DNA of 64,000 nt from Apostichopus japonicus. Taxonomy: Eukaryota; Echinodermata; Holothuroidea; Aspidochirotida; Stichopodidae. Under the pieces are notes generated by a model, which was given only the letters and a program-made list of their open reading frames with translations, did no database searches and had not been told where the DNA came from. A program made the translations under genes and the position numbers. Positions within the stretch are counted from its first letter, which is position 1. Each line of letters begins with the position of its first letter. The stretch covers positions 32,582,501-32,646,500 of the forward strand of contig NC_092568.1 in NCBI RefSeq assembly GCF_037975245.1, given 5' to 3'. This document shows, one piece after another, positions 11,801-22,922 of this stretch.

Positions 11801-14800
11801 TACAGCGATGCACTCCCATCGTAGTGTCTAGGGTCAAAACCTCATGGCATTAAATCATCATTGAGACTGTAAGTTTAATGCTGTAGTGTGACACAGGTAC
11901 CCATGTCCCACTAGACACAATTTTTCCTCCGATCACATTACTCTACTTATTGAGCGTTCCCAGGGACTAAGATTCCGTACAAAGGTAGGTAATATAAATG
12001 AGTATCATTAACAGAACAAGTCAATTATGAAATGATTACTGTAATATCTGTAGAGACCTATTGAGGTAAACAATATCAGCCACTATATCTGCTACTTGTC
12101 TAGACTGTTCAAAGAGGTCCTTGAATGCCCCCTCCCCCCCTCAAAGAGGGGATCAATAAAGGCATTCTAATATATATGAGAAGCAACAAAACATCTGACA
12201 GCGGTTAATTGCAGTAAGAGGTATACTTTCATGTCAAAAATGTTACCGTCACATCTTGAGCTGTTAGGTTGAGGAGGGCATTCCTTATCTCTCTCTCTCT
12301 TTGCCCAATGTACCAGAATAACTGACTTAGATTATCCTTTTGTTTTCAAAACTTTCAATTTGCAAAACTGATCATAAGATTCAAGCTTAGTCCTTTTATT
12401 GAAACAAGTGCTTCTAAAAACATGGCAACGCATGAAACAAACCAACAGGCTTATCCGATGCACTCAGAGCAAGCCAATATAATTTAAACATGATAAGGTT
12501 CCCACATCACTCTTGGAATCTCATCAAACCTAGAAAATGTAGAATTTTAGTCTTGCCAAGTTGCCATTATCTTTTGTCCTGTATACATCTTGCTTTGAAA
12601 AGAGAAGAGTGTCTTTCTTGAAATTAAAGTTTAATAAGCCAGATTACCAAATAAATGGAATGTAGCTATGATGTTAATTCCTTCACCATTTTGTAGAGCT
12701 TAAAACACAACTGTACAGACAACTTGGTCAGTGAATAATATAGTCTATAACATCGTGTCAAAACTGAATCAACTGTAAAGCGCTCACCTCCTTGCCCTTC
12801 AGTTTGTTCTTCTCTGACAGGTACGTATCCAATAATGCTCGGGTCTTGGCATCAACTTTGACCTACAAAGAAACAAACATCTCTTCTGATGATAAAAGTG
12901 TTCAATGACATGTCAATATTTCAACAGTTAGTCTGTTCTTTCCAACAGCTAGTTAAAATCCATGAAATCAATAGAAATTTAGTGACCTGTTAGTAAATAT
13001 ATTTTATCAGAATCCAGAGCCAATTTCTCAGATGACAGAAAGAGGTCATACCCATAGACGAAACACTCTTGAGATAAAATGTCATAACACGCAACAGAGG
13101 TGCATCGACAACGTGGAAGTATGATGTCAGACCAAAACGTTCATTCAATTCAAAATTTCAAATTTTCCGTATCCTATAAATAATCTCATTTCCAATGATT
13201 TTATGACAAATATCAGAACAAACGTACAAACTCGAATGGTCAAAGACCCACAGTAAACAATTGTAAAAAACAATTTGTTACAGGAATGACCGACAGGTGA
13301 GTCAAATTGATTATTCGGGTCTTTTGACCTCTACAGTTGCGATAAATCACCCCTAGAGTTGTTAAATGAAACCATTTTATCTCCGGAGTGCTTCTTCGAG
13401 AGGGATGAACCTTGACTGGTGCACCAATCCGTGACAGCAGGGGTACTGCAGGGTGGTAAGACTTGGGTCAGCTGGGTCTGGTATCGTACCTTTTATGATC
13501 TCTCACCTCTAGATGACATTCCCAGTGACATCGATCAGCTTCTCCATCTTGGGCTGTCTTCGATGACGACAGTTAAGCTCTCCCGTCGTCCACCAAGACT
13601 CTGTTCTTCTTTCTCATGACTTCCACCAAAGATTAGGCAGGTGTAAGAAAGGTTTGTGAAAGGCATGCTACCTTGTTCCACATATCAACTACAAGACTCT
13701 ATTAAAGATGTATCTCGGATTCTTTGTATCTCTGCATTTCATAGTGAGGGAGAGCAAGGGGACAGGGGGTGAGTATTTTCTCTAGCAATAAATGCACTAG
13801 TACCACAGCCATGTTGATATATGCATTGGAGGTAGGAAGACATCCCAAGGTAACGGTTTCAATTTTTTTGGGACTTGTTGATAAATAATACCGTCTCATC
13901 TTTCCAGTCTGTAGTTATCGTGTTAAACAAATATTGCATGCCTTTCACAGAACTTTCAGTGCAACCCATTACATAATTTAAACTTAACCTTAATACCATT
14001 TTCAGCTGACCCAAACCTTACCAATAACCATCACAACTTCTATAAAGTCGAGTTTATCTTTTTGTCTTTTATCGACTTGCCAGTGACTTGCAACTTTCAG
14101 AAAGCTCATACTGCTATTAAACCAACAGTAAATTAAAAACAGTAACCGATAAACTATAGAAAACCTAGGAAAGGTAGAATTAGGTAGATTCTAAGTTGAT
14201 GCACCAATCAAGGTTACTGACTTTATATATCAGTAAGGGTATTAACATGTGTCAACAAATTAAAAAAAAAACTCTGTACCTACTACATTCACCATACCAC
14301 AAAATTGGCTTTAAAATTCAGGGTCAACAGACCCAACAAAAAATGAATTTTATGCTACATCCTGTATAATGCACTGCTTCAGCAATTAACTACTTTTGCA
14401 ACCGACAAAGAAGATATTCCAAGCTTTAATCACCTTTGCTTGAATATCCTCAAGATTTAAACATCAAGGTCTGCTTCAACCGTTTCTAAATTCATCGATT
14501 TCAAAGCAAACAAACAGATCTAGATTTACTAAACATGGCAAAAATCTCATAATTCCAATAAGATGATATTAGATAGTGGTCTTCCATAGCCACTACAAGC
14601 ACTGAAATAATTACATTCAATCAACAACGAAAAAGGCAAAATGCTAATCAACAAAAATATAACTTTCTTTTTTTCTTTCTAAATCTCTGAATATAGAGAA
14701 CAATAGAAAACCTTCAAAGGAAGAAGACAAATTAAATTCAAACACAATGGTAGTCCAAATACACAAATAAGGGTGGAGTCAGATCTTCTGAAACACCAAT

Positions 14801-17800
14801 GAAGGAGTAGTAAATTCTTTCACAGAATGACTGGAGAAGTTCAATGGGTTTTGTTTCTATGAAGAGAGACGATTGCACTACTAAGTATCTGGCGTCTATA
14901 CTTACCAACCAATCAATTCTCACATCTCTGGTTGTGGAACGCATCAAAGGTTATCAGAGGCAATGAAATTCCTTCCTTGGCTGTCACCCTCAAATCATGA
15001 AATGTTATTAGTGTCTTAATGAAATGATCATATTTTTTTTCAACTTACAGAGAATGGTTAAGGCCAAACAATTGCTTACGGTACAAGCAGAGTGATGCAC
15101 CAAGGCCTACAATTAAGTGCCTGTCCCTTGGGAGTGTGTCCTGTGAAAAGTAATGTTCAGTTAAGGCTGAGGTTTCGTGGGATGTAAAGGAGAAAGCTAT
15201 TGTTTCTATACTGTCGCTTTCTCTGTAAATCCATCCAGAATGCATGAAAATGTTACTTTTACATGCAGAGCCATTTTAACTGGCCACAAGTTGCTTTTAT
15301 CCTTTCTACTCTAAGTGCTCACCAGAGAGCAATATTAAGATATCTAAGTTTCAAATTTATAAATAGTCCGGGTTGGACTAAGATTTTGTTTCTGACCGAG
15401 ATTTCTCCCCGAAAGCTTTTTGTGTTTCCCACAAACTTGGTTTAAGTTAATTTTCAAACTGAGTGGTTGTACATACTAATTTAAGGATGGACCCCCCAAT
15501 CAACTTTCTTGCGGGATAAATATATTCTGTAAGAGGGGGATTTTATTCGTACCAGTCCGCTAAGTGTACTTACCAGGAGGTTTTTATCGCCAAGAGTCAA
15601 TTCATGCAACAGTCTTATTGCCCTCAGTGTATTCTCCGGCTCTTTGTACTCACAAAATCCAAACGCTTGAAGGTTGCCGGAGGCTCCTTGAACACGTTTC
15701 CAATTCAGTACTATTCCACATCTCTGAGGACATAAAACACAAGACTAAAACTAAAACAAAGATTTAAACATTCCGTGCTGTAACCCCTAATTCATTCAAG
15801 AGAGCAGCGAATAAAATAATTAACTAACCATGATATGAGTCTAATGACAACCGTTGTGAAAAGTTACCGCCTTCAGTACCACATGCTGCAAGAGGTCAAT
15901 ATCACTAAGCAAACCTGAAATTTCCAAAGTTTTTAAATTCTTATGGAGCCTCGGTCATGGATGTACGATACTAATCCTAGATATACTGATCCATAGGTTA
16001 TATCAGTCTTAATCCGGTTACTCATTTTGGCTCTGACTTTGCGGTTTCAATATAACAGCTAAATCATTGTAGGAATAGTGTAAATTTGCACTTCTGCTGC
16101 CACCACATCTTGTTCGTACCCTGTCTTCATGTTAGCACATAGATGCTCATAATCACGGTACAAATAATAAAGGTACACATATCAATATATGATGATCATA
16201 TCATCATATCATAATCAATAATGAAGGTACACATTATCAATAATCAATACCATAATCATATCATAGTCAATATATGAAGGTACACATATAGCTACAAATT
16301 GGTCTTTTTGTATATGACTTTTAAATAATTGAAGCAAGAAGTCACAGGTGGTAATTTTGTTGGCTATGTGTGTACCATAGCGAGGAGTAGTAACAGAACT
16401 AGGGCTGTGTGTTTTCGTTTAAAGACCTAAACGTTTAAACGGCCGATTTTTTGTTCATTTAAACGTTTAAACGTTTGCGAAAATCGTGAGAAAACGCCGA
16501 GCACGCGTAGCGAGCGAGCCTAAAGGCGTGGGGTCCAGGGGATCGCCCTAGGGCCCTGGTGGGGCGAAGACCCCGGAAAAGGAAAAGGAAATTTTTGCGT
16601 GTCTGGTGAAAAAAAAATTCGCAGTTAAGGATGCAAAATACTGACAACTTTTTTAATTTAAATTGTCACGAAGATGATGACAAATTTTAAATGACAAGTT
16701 AGAGTAGCTATATTACGTTATAAAATGAAAAGAGATTTAATCTGTCTTACAATCTTTGAAAAGTTTAACTTACAGAACCTCCGATATTATGAAACAAAAA
16801 AAGTTCGGCAAAGCCCCGTTTCTAGACTGCCTAACAATGAATAGCGCGCACTAAACGTACATCAGTTTACAACTGCAGTACGGTTTAACCGAACTTAAAA
16901 ACTACGGTAGGATACTGTACATGTGCTCAGAATTTTCCCAGGTACCTTGCCAAACAACTGTGCACTCATCCCCTGTCTAACACCTGTTTGTTAACATTTT
17001 TGGCACGTTTCCAAGAAACATTTCATGGAGTTTTCCCATGATACACGAGACACAGTTCATACATGCAGCACAAGATATCAAGCTATGGCCATCTTTATGA
17101 AAGTAAACCTTGTAATAAAATATGTTTTAGGCCACACGGCATGATTAACTAATGCTAAACATTATTTCCATGTTCTTGTGGAAAACGTCAAGTTGGCAAA
17201 ATACAATTAGTTGTGTTTTTGTAGTTACGTGAGATCCATAAAAGACGAGGTGGTTAGGCTATTTGCTATACACTTAACTATGGTAGGACATTTTTTCCGT
17301 ATTTTGGAAATTCTAGAAAATACTTTCCTTTCCCCCCGCTTAACACCAGATGTGGTCTTACGGTTTATTCATAAATGGGTGTACTAGAGCCTTGTTTACA
17401 TGACATTAGTTGCATTTAGCACGATATGCCAGTTTCGCGTGAATTTTTCGAAAGTGTTTTGCTGGATCTTTCGTAAAATTTGAAAGGACCGAACTTACTT
17501 TTCGTACCCATTGGTAATTTCTATACTGATTTTCAAAGTTTTTTTCGATCTCCAATCAATACATTTCCTTTGATCATGGATTTGAACAACTATTACCAAG
17601 TCGAGTATTCGACCCGGTATTGTCTGGTCGGAGAGTTCAACGTGATGGACAGGGATTGTAATCATTTCGATCGAACATGCATTGACTGGATTATCTGCGC
17701 CACCACTTTTGGCTCGATATGAAGTACACTTGTGCCGCGAATCAGGAAGTTTTCACAAAAGGATAACAGCGTTCAAGTTAAAGCCATTCATATTGCCGGA

Positions 17801-19945
17801 TACATCGGGGGGGCAAAAGTTGGATTACGTTCGCGGTTTATGATTCGACTGATCTTAAGTTGTGTTGTTATTTCGCGTAGTAGACAAAATAAACACGGGA
17901 ATTGATACGCGATTTTTGCCAATAATTTAATTTTCAGTTGATATCATAGTTTCGTTTAAACGTTCATCAGGTTTTATTAAACGTTTAAACGATGTTTCGT
18001 TCGTTTACACGTTTAGACGTGTAAACAGCACAGCACTAAACAGAACCATTAAGGTAAAAGCTTACCGCCAGCAGTTGTCGAATTAAAACATCAGGAGCTT
18101 TCTCTGATATATTTCCTACAAAGACAGTGGTTTTGGGTGCCTCGGGGCCTCCGTCACTTTTCTCTGGCTCCTTCTGAAAGTGATTGAAAACAAACCAAGT
18201 TGTTAGTGATTCTGGCGCTGACAAAAATACAAACTTCAAGTGTAACAGATTTACCAGGAAGTATAATCCATATCAATCCTCCCCATCATGAATAAGTATC
18301 AACATCCAACATGGGAGCTTCTATGAATATATTAAATATTATTTAGATAAGGAGTTACCATAATTAATTTTCCCATCATAAATAATGGACAGTAACTATG
18401 GACTGTAAATGCCTCTCTGTAACCTTATACCTGAAGAAATATTCTCAGAAAAGAAAACTATGGGTGGACTAAGAGAACAACAAATTCCACATATGAAAAT
18501 AAATCATACATGGTTATATGCTTTCCATCCAAGTTGATGAAAGTGTTCATTACTTCATTAAGTTCAGAGCAAGTACTGATCAGAGTAACTTTGTAACCTC
18601 CTTTAACTGTCAAATATAATCCTCAGCATAATCTCTCCCTAGGATCAATCACAAAACACAGCTATGATCTCCTTGAAGGATTGCACTTACAGTCTCAGCA
18701 GGTTTGGGAGGTATCGGTGAAGGCTGGCTGTTCCTCAGATGCATAGACGCTGCTGTCCTGGCTATGATACCCTGACATGAAACAAAATATTCAAACGCTG
18801 AGAAACAACGCAATAGGTGACATCTCACTGAGAGAAACAACCCAAAAATAGGCAATCTATACATCAGGCTTTATTTACTAAATTTCAAGCTGAAAAATTT
18901 GACAACAGATTATATGATGAATATTCTTAGGTTAAGTGCTAATGTTTGAAGGAAGCTGGTTTATAGGAGACACCAACATGCTAGCAATGATCAACCTTCA
19001 GATCAACTGGACCATGTAATACTTTTTAGCCTTATGGTTATTTCCAAGAGCTACAGACATGGACAAATAAGTTAATAAAATGTTCTGGTTACAAGAAGTA
19101 TAAAATATACTTCACAAGCACTGTGTAAGGCCTGCGCATTACCTCCAGATCTGAAGATATGCATGCAGATTACATAACTGGCATATGTATAAGTCTTGAA
19201 GAGTATATTGCACAAAAAACTGAAAGACATATATGCTTTACATACTTCTTAATGAATCATTTAAGAACCATTCTGTATCATATTGAAATGAAAAGATGAA
19301 AAAGGTACTACTGGAAGCTGAGTGAAAAATAGACGTCCTTGATTCACCTTGAACCTCATTGTTTACTAAATCTTTTACTTAAATCAAGCAAAAAGGAAAA
19401 ATTTACATTAATGCAATCTTGAAGCCACAACTTACCCCAGGTGGTGCTGAAATAAGACCAACTTGTGTTGCAGGAACAAACACCCCACCTACAAGACAAA
19501 GCAAGTACTAACATTATTGCCAATGCCTTCTCAACATGGGCTTTAATGAATAGAATGGTTAAATTTTCAACATGATATAAAGTCTGAAATACCATATCAT
19601 TCATAGGTAATCAAAACCTTTCTAAATTCCTGACTGGACGGAAATTTCATGTTTCAATTTGAATGTTTCTCAACATAATACTGTTGAGCCCCTCTTAAAC
19701 TAAGGGATTGTAAGATCACAAATTTGTAAACATGTGACTTAGCACTGTGTCAAGGTATATCCTGCATGAATTACATAATTTCTGGAGCATTTTACAAAAA
19801 ATGTTAACAATACCAGCCTCAAAATGCCTTTAAGAAATTAATGCATACCTGGCATGTGCGGGTTGAACGGACCACCACCTGCCATTGTTCCTGGTACAGC
19901 AGCAAAACCAGGCAAGCCAAATGCCGGCCTCCCTGGAAACGACAT
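2683..19945 (-). CDS. RBM25: RNA-binding protein 25 (RBM25), N-terminal 467 codons, 13 coding exons; 3' end outside the window
   Basis: RBM25 is a nuclear splicing factor, associated with U1 snRNP, that modulates 5' splice-site choice. Coding exons in order: 19945-19849, 19488-19436, 18771-18691, 18173-18066, 15723-15574, 12862-12788, 11686-11675, 9793-9685, 6599-6538, 5599-5516, 4353-4073, 3405-3279 and 2846-2683. All have GT-AG borders and matching phases, and they join to 1403 nt without a stop. The product starts MSFPGRPAFGLPGF, like vertebrate RBM25 (MSFP...). A Gly/Pro-rich leader is followed by an RRM at about residues 92-168, with RNP2 VFVGNI (94-99) and RNP1 QAFGFCEY (132-139). Next come an acidic/charged linker with the conserved block EMEDDKKQIISREI, an RE/RD/RS-like arginine-glutamate tract (about 278-390) and the ERRKLERKLREKEDAYQE block. 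The PWI domain, which ends the family's roughly 840-aa proteins, is not in the window. Whether the microexon is always used is unknown. Confidence 0.94.
3279..3405 (-). CDS. RBM25: RBM25 coding exon 12
   Basis: The acceptor is TTAAG and the donor is GTATGG. It encodes the end of the arginine-glutamate tract followed by DEHERRKLERKLREKEDAYQ (within residues 371-413), the most conserved block after the RE region. The simple-sequence CT-rich plus strand here is the complement of this coding exon, so it should not be masked as a microsatellite. Confidence 0.92.
3893..4035. repeat. Four-copy 34-base tandem repeat in an RBM25 intron
   Basis: Imperfect units of about 34 bases, each of the form AGGCCTTAAACAACACAAC plus a CACTTAGCCT-like end, follow one another about four times. 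The array starts roughly 40 bases downstream of the donor of exon 11 (4073-4353). Confidence 0.8.
4073..4353 (-). CDS. RBM25: RBM25 coding exon 11 (RE/RD-rich)
   Basis: The acceptor is ATTTTAG and the donor is GTAGGC. It encodes 93 complete codons (residues 278-370) that start DETDRDSSKEREGEKESS and become almost pure Arg-Glu/Arg-Asp repeats. This mixed-charge region is the family hallmark and mediates nuclear-speckle localisation. In the correct frame it runs open to the donor, and reading into the intron gives a stop immediately. Confidence 0.92.
4718..4937. repeat. Interspersed repeat family, copy 1
   Basis: About 220 bases here align with 32538-32780 in the same orientation. They share blocks such as ACTGAGGAAAATGTG, CCTGAAGTCA, GTACCAGAACATCA, AAAGGTATTACCCTT and GAAAGTGGAAAACCCT. 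The copies differ by substitutions and small indels, so they are old dispersed copies. No terminal repeats were recognised. Confidence 0.75.
5516..5599 (-). CDS. RBM25: RBM25 coding exon 10
   Basis: The acceptor is TCAAAG and the donor is GTAAGG. It encodes 28 codons (residues 250-277), EKIDDLEMEDDKKQ to RLTHK. This matches the conserved segment that precedes the RE-rich tract in RBM25 (EMEEDKRDLISREI...THK in vertebrates). Confidence 0.93.
6538..6599 (-). CDS. RBM25: RBM25 coding exon 9
   Basis: The acceptor is CATCAAG and the donor is GTAAGT. It is 62 nt, entered in phase 1, and encodes SDNNRDENKKMLKKPKEQRD (residues 230-249), a charged linker. The competing AG nine bases further in gives a stop, so this acceptor is the only one that keeps the frame. 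Confidence 0.85.
6600..9684. other. RBM25 intron 8
   Basis: This is 3.1 kb of AT-rich intron. I see short homopolymers and no recognisable exon, RNA gene or element with supported ends. Confidence 0.6.
9685..9793 (-). CDS. RBM25: RBM25 coding exon 8
   Basis: The acceptor is GACGTAG and the donor is GTAAGT. It encodes 36 codons plus one base (residues 193-228), starting SSEEDIDDRTRMEDERIKLE and ending NKPP. It corresponds to the acidic DDEEALDEETKRRDQ...IEVLIREY linker of vertebrate RBM25, but is shorter. Confidence 0.88.
9794..11674. other. RBM25 intron 7
   Basis: This intron lies between the microexon and exon 8. It holds a 15-base G run (11411-11425). I see no other feature I can support. 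Confidence 0.55.
11675..11686 (-). CDS. RBM25: RBM25 microexon (12 nt, codons DDKS)
   Basis: GATGATAAAAGT lies between a good acceptor (TTTTTACAG) and a consensus donor (GTAAGT), and is in frame with both neighbours (phase 0 to phase 0). It would add Asp-Asp-Lys-Ser to the acidic linker. Because inclusion or skipping preserves the frame, it may be alternative. Twelve bases could match by chance, so this is the least certain exon. Confidence 0.55.
12788..12862 (-). CDS. RBM25: RBM25 coding exon 6
   Basis: The acceptor is CTTTGTAG and the donor is GTGAGC. It encodes 25 codons (residues 164-188), VKVDAKTRALLDTYLSEKNK plus LKGKE. The VKVDAKT segment is the last beta strand of the RRM and is identical in vertebrate RBM25. 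Confidence 0.94.
12863..15573. other. RBM25 intron 5
   Basis: This is 2.7 kb of AT-rich intron without a recognisable gene. Short open frames here show no conserved motif. Confidence 0.55.
15574..15723 (-). CDS. RBM25: RBM25 coding exon 5 (RRM core)
   Basis: The acceptor is GTCCTCAG and the donor is GTAAGT. It encodes 50 codons (residues 114-163), from RCGIVLNWKRVQGASG to LTLGDKNLL, containing RNP1 QAFGFCEY. The vertebrate protein reads KCGLVLSWKRVQGASGKLQAF here, so the RRM is strongly conserved. Confidence 0.96.
16400..18038. mobile_element. Non-autonomous hAT-like element (1639 bp) with TTTAAACG subterminal repeats
   Basis: The left end is TAGGGCTGTGTGTTTTCG and the right end, read inverted, is TAGTGCTGTGCTGTTTACAC. 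A perfect 8-base target duplication, AACAGAAC, flanks it (16392-16399 and 18039-18046). Both ends carry clustered palindromic CGTTTAAACG/AAACGTTTAAACG words (about 16430-16475 and 17955-18025), typical of transposase-binding subterminal repeats. Internal open frames are short and resemble no transposase. It lies in RBM25 intron 4, ending 19 bases from the splice donor of exon 4 (18066-18173). Confidence 0.88.
18066..18173 (-). CDS. RBM25: RBM25 coding exon 4 (start of RRM)
   Basis: The acceptor is ACTTTCAG and the donor is GTAAGC. It encodes 36 codons (residues 78-113), including KTTVFVGNISEKAPDVLIRQ then LLA, with RNP2 VFVGNI. Vertebrate RBM25 has TTVFVGNISEKASDMLIRQLLA, which makes the identification secure. 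Confidence 0.97.
18691..18771 (-). CDS. RBM25: RBM25 coding exon 3
   Basis: The acceptor is CATGTCAG and the donor is GTAAGT. It encodes 27 codons (residues 51-77), GIIARTAASMHLRNSQPSPI then PPKPAET. It is a low-complexity linker before the RRM. Phase matching with both neighbours supports it more than sequence conservation does. Confidence 0.85.
19436..19488 (-). CDS. RBM25: RBM25 coding exon 2
   Basis: The acceptor is CTTGTAG and the donor is GTAAGT. It is entered in phase 1 and encodes residues 33-50, GGVFVPATQVGLISAPPG. It is comparable to the hydrophobic/proline N-terminal leader of RBM25 (VLVPTVSMV-like). Confidence 0.87.
19849..19945 (-). CDS. RBM25: RBM25 first coding exon with start codon
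   Basis: ATG at 19945-19943 opens MSFPGRPAFGLPGF, matching the MSFP start of the family. It runs 32 codons plus one base to a GTATGC donor. A candidate acceptor (GCACAG) at 20000-19998 would put about 52 nt of 5' untranslated sequence in the same exon. Confidence 0.9.
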
Positions 19946-20700
19946 ATTTCTATAAAGTCACCACAGAAATAAGTTGACGATGAAAGACCAGAAGTACCTG
20001 TGCAAAATAACATAATCAAAAATCTTATTACATTTACAAAAGGGGATGGCCTATCTACTTTTGAAACCTGCAACGGTTTCAGCCACTTAACTTACTGCTG
20101 GTAGTAGGCCTTATCTAATTCTCTCCCTACTGCTGGAATGTTATGTCGATATAATGAGTCGGGTTAGTTATGGCAGGCATACTCATACTAGGCTAGTTAG
20201 TAGTTGTTTATTATCAATTGCCTAGCCTAATTACTGATAAGACAATAACTAGGAATTTAATTGTTTTAATCCATACATGGGTTAGCCACTAGATTATTAG
20301 TTCTAGCAATTAAGACTAAATCTAGGCCTACAGCTACTGACTTACAAGTAACACTTACAAGTTACTTAATATTTTGTTATTTGTCATTACGTTCAGTACG
20401 AAGACTAGCTTAGGATTCGTTTTTGACTTGAACCACAACGTTAGGATAGACATCACTTAACATATGCGAATCACACGTTTTACATTAAAAATTAACTAGA
20501 TAATACACGAAAACGATAAAATCAGATACCATCGTGTAAATGTGATGGGTTTTAATTTTGATTCAATAATCGCAAAAAGGAAGTGAACCTTTCAACTGGC
20601 AGTTTTCCTCGGAGAAGTAATATCGTGGTAGCCTAGATATGCTTTCCTTCTAGTTTCACGCGTTGTATGGCAATTCGTTGTAACCAATAGAGGGCGCTTG
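19946..20700 (-). promoter_or_regulatory. Candidate RBM25 5' UTR and promoter region
   Basis: A good donor (GCA|GTAAGT) ends a possible non-coding exon at 20096, giving a 98-base intron to the acceptor at 19998. Further upstream, an inverted CCAAT box (ATTGG on the minus strand, about 20684-20688) lies in a more GC-balanced stretch. There is no TATA box. The transcription start is not determined, and this assignment is inference only. Confidence 0.25.
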
Positions 20701-20965
20701 ATCGAAATGTACAAATTTAAGAAAAGTATCGTACATAATTAGAATACATTGAAAACAAAGTATGATCATATTCCTGACTAAATTCTCATCCAATTTAGTA
20801 CTAAATTTGGTTCATCATTTTATTATCACACCAAATTCATTTGTATTCCAGAAGTGTAAATGGTTTTAAGAATGCTTTGGTTATTTAAACAATTACAACA
20901 TTTTTCCACGACACTAAACCAGGCGCGGCGGAACGGAAAAATTATTGGGGGGGGGGGGGGGGGGG

Positions 20966-22257
20966 CAGTGGCGTCGCCAAGGGGGGGCCGGGGGGCACGT
21001 GCCCCCCTGGAAAACCTACTGCCCCCCCCCCCGGGTGCCCCCCCCCATCTGAGATTTGGGTTGGTAAAAAAATATATATATATATATTTTGTTATATTCA
21101 ACTCCCATCATCTGAGTTGGTTTTTCATAAGGACAAAGAAGCACAGTAATTCGTATTTTCTTCAAATGAGCTGCGAAAAAAATTAACAAGTTTATCCTTC
21201 AACGTCGGGTATCGAAGTCGTAACCCGCGCCATCACAACAGGTGTCGATACTAACATTGAATGTGTCAGTACTCAAGCCATACCAGCGGATATACAAGTC
21301 CGCTTCGCGAGCTACATGACTGTGAGAAGGGAGGGTACTGCAATATGTTGCCTTGGTCTGAGGTTGACAGGTTAGGAGCTGACGAAATGTGAGAATGTGA
21401 GGGTCCGCAGGCACCATACTTGCCTATATTTGTGGACCCATATATTAACCCTGTTGTGTAAGGGGTGCAGAGGTCATTTGAGGTCAGATGCTTGTAGGAA
21501 CAAATGGCGAATGTTCACACCTGCATACTGAGCCATACTCGATGTGTGATCAAACTTTGGATTGCATGGTGAGATCCCTGATAGGAGCCAATAACGATGC
21601 TGGAACCTGTTACATCTTAATAGATAATGTGCGAAAACGAGAAGGACAAGAAAGGAGTCGGGGTCATGCACACATTAATTCAACAAATGTAGCTTTTATT
21701 GATAGGGTTAGGCATAATATCGACAGCATGTGGTTCATATCCTCCGCAAAATTCTGCGCCTTGTTAAAATCATTACCTCAAAAAGAGCAATTTCTGGAGA
21801 TATCTTCAGATCGAATTTAGCATCAAATGTGGCAGCACTTTGCATCTAGCCCATCCTCCGTATGCGAAAATTTTCCAAAGGGGAGGAGGGGGGGCAGTGG
21901 CGGCGGAACCGGGGGGGCTTGCAATCTGAGAAATTGCAGGCTTGAGACCCATATTTTAGGGCTAGGTATTCGCAGCATAAAACACTCGGGAAGTGCCGTT
22001 TCCGGCCATCTGGGGGTTTGAAAAACCCAAAATTTTCTTGTACGCTCCGCGCCAACCGATGGTGGCGCTCCGCTTAGATAGTCTCTACACATTAGTCCCC
22101 CCCCCCCCAATAATTTTCCCGTTCCGCCGCGCCTGGAGGGGCACCCCCTCCCCTTAGACCCCTCCCCAGGACGTTAATCCGTATCCACCTAAGTGCCCCC
22201 ATCAAATGCTGGTTCCCCCCTGTGCCCCCCAGACTGAAAAGTCTGGTGACGCCACTG
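20966..22257. mobile_element. Nested hAT-like element inside the outer element (1292 bp)
   Basis: The ends are CAGTGGCGTCGCCAAGG and, inverted at the right, CAGTGGCGTCACCAGAC. It is flanked by G runs (19 before, 9 after), consistent with an 8-base target duplication of poly-G. It carries about 630 bases (21190-21840) of sequence that does not look repetitive, including a 110-codon plus-strand frame at 21488-21820 with no recognisable domain. The element itself contains a further MITE at 21895-22134. Confidence 0.7.
21895..22134. mobile_element. 240-bp MITE nested in the 1292-bp element
   Basis: It starts CAGTGGCGGCGGAACCGG and ends, inverted, CAGGCGCGGCGGAACGGG. It is a compact, nearly complete relative of the outer element in inverted orientation: positions 22258-22435 repeat its interior as reverse complement, with few differences. 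The flanks (AGGGGGGG and GAGGGGCA) do not give a clean 8-base duplication. Confidence 0.72.
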
Positions 22258-22539
22258 GGGGGGGGGCTAATGTGTGGAGACTATCTAAGCGGAGCGCCAC
22301 CATCGGTTGGCGCGGAGCGTACAAGAAAATTTTGGGGTTTTTCAAACCCCCAGATGGCCGGAAACGAGTGTTTTATGCTGCGAATACCTAGCCCTAAAAT
22401 ATGGGTCTCAAGCCTGCAATTTCTCAGATTGCACGTAAAAGTCTGTAAAAACATTGTAATTTGTATATTCGATGGTGTTTTAAGAGAGTACCTATTACTC
22501 GTAGTGTACTCGCAAAGACGTTTTTGAGTGTAGTAAGGG

Positions 22540-22922
22540 CAGTGGCGGAGCTAGGGGTATTGGTCAGGGGGACAAGAATGGTCTGTAGGGGCGCTTTCGA
22601 CACTATCTAAGCGGAGCGCCACCACAGGTTGGCGCGGAGCGTACAGAAAATTTTTGAGTAAAGATACTCCCTAGATTGCAGGAAATGATCCTTTCCGGGC
22701 CTTGCTAATTTGCAGATAAACGGAAAATAAATAGGTGTCGCCATTTTGTCGAAAAATTACACCAAAAGAATATGGCAAATGTCAAAGGTAGATGAGAGCG
22801 CAATAAAATAGTCAATAATCGCGAATAAGTAAAAAGTAGTGAAAAGCTGAAAAGGGCGCCTGCAGTCCATTTGGGTCAGTCAGGGGGCATCCGCCCCTGA
22901 CTGTATGGACACTCCGCCACTG
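22540..22922. mobile_element. hAT-like MITE (383 bp)
   Basis: It starts CAGTGGCGGAGCTAGGGG and ends ...CTCCGCCACTG. It is flanked by a perfect 8-base duplication, AGTAAGGG (22532-22539 and 22923-22930). Inside is a GC-rich module (CTAAGCGGAGCGCCACC ... GGTTGGCGCGGAGCGTAC) shared with the 240-bp MITE and the outer element, although the flanking sequence differs. It has no coding capacity. Confidence 0.88.
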
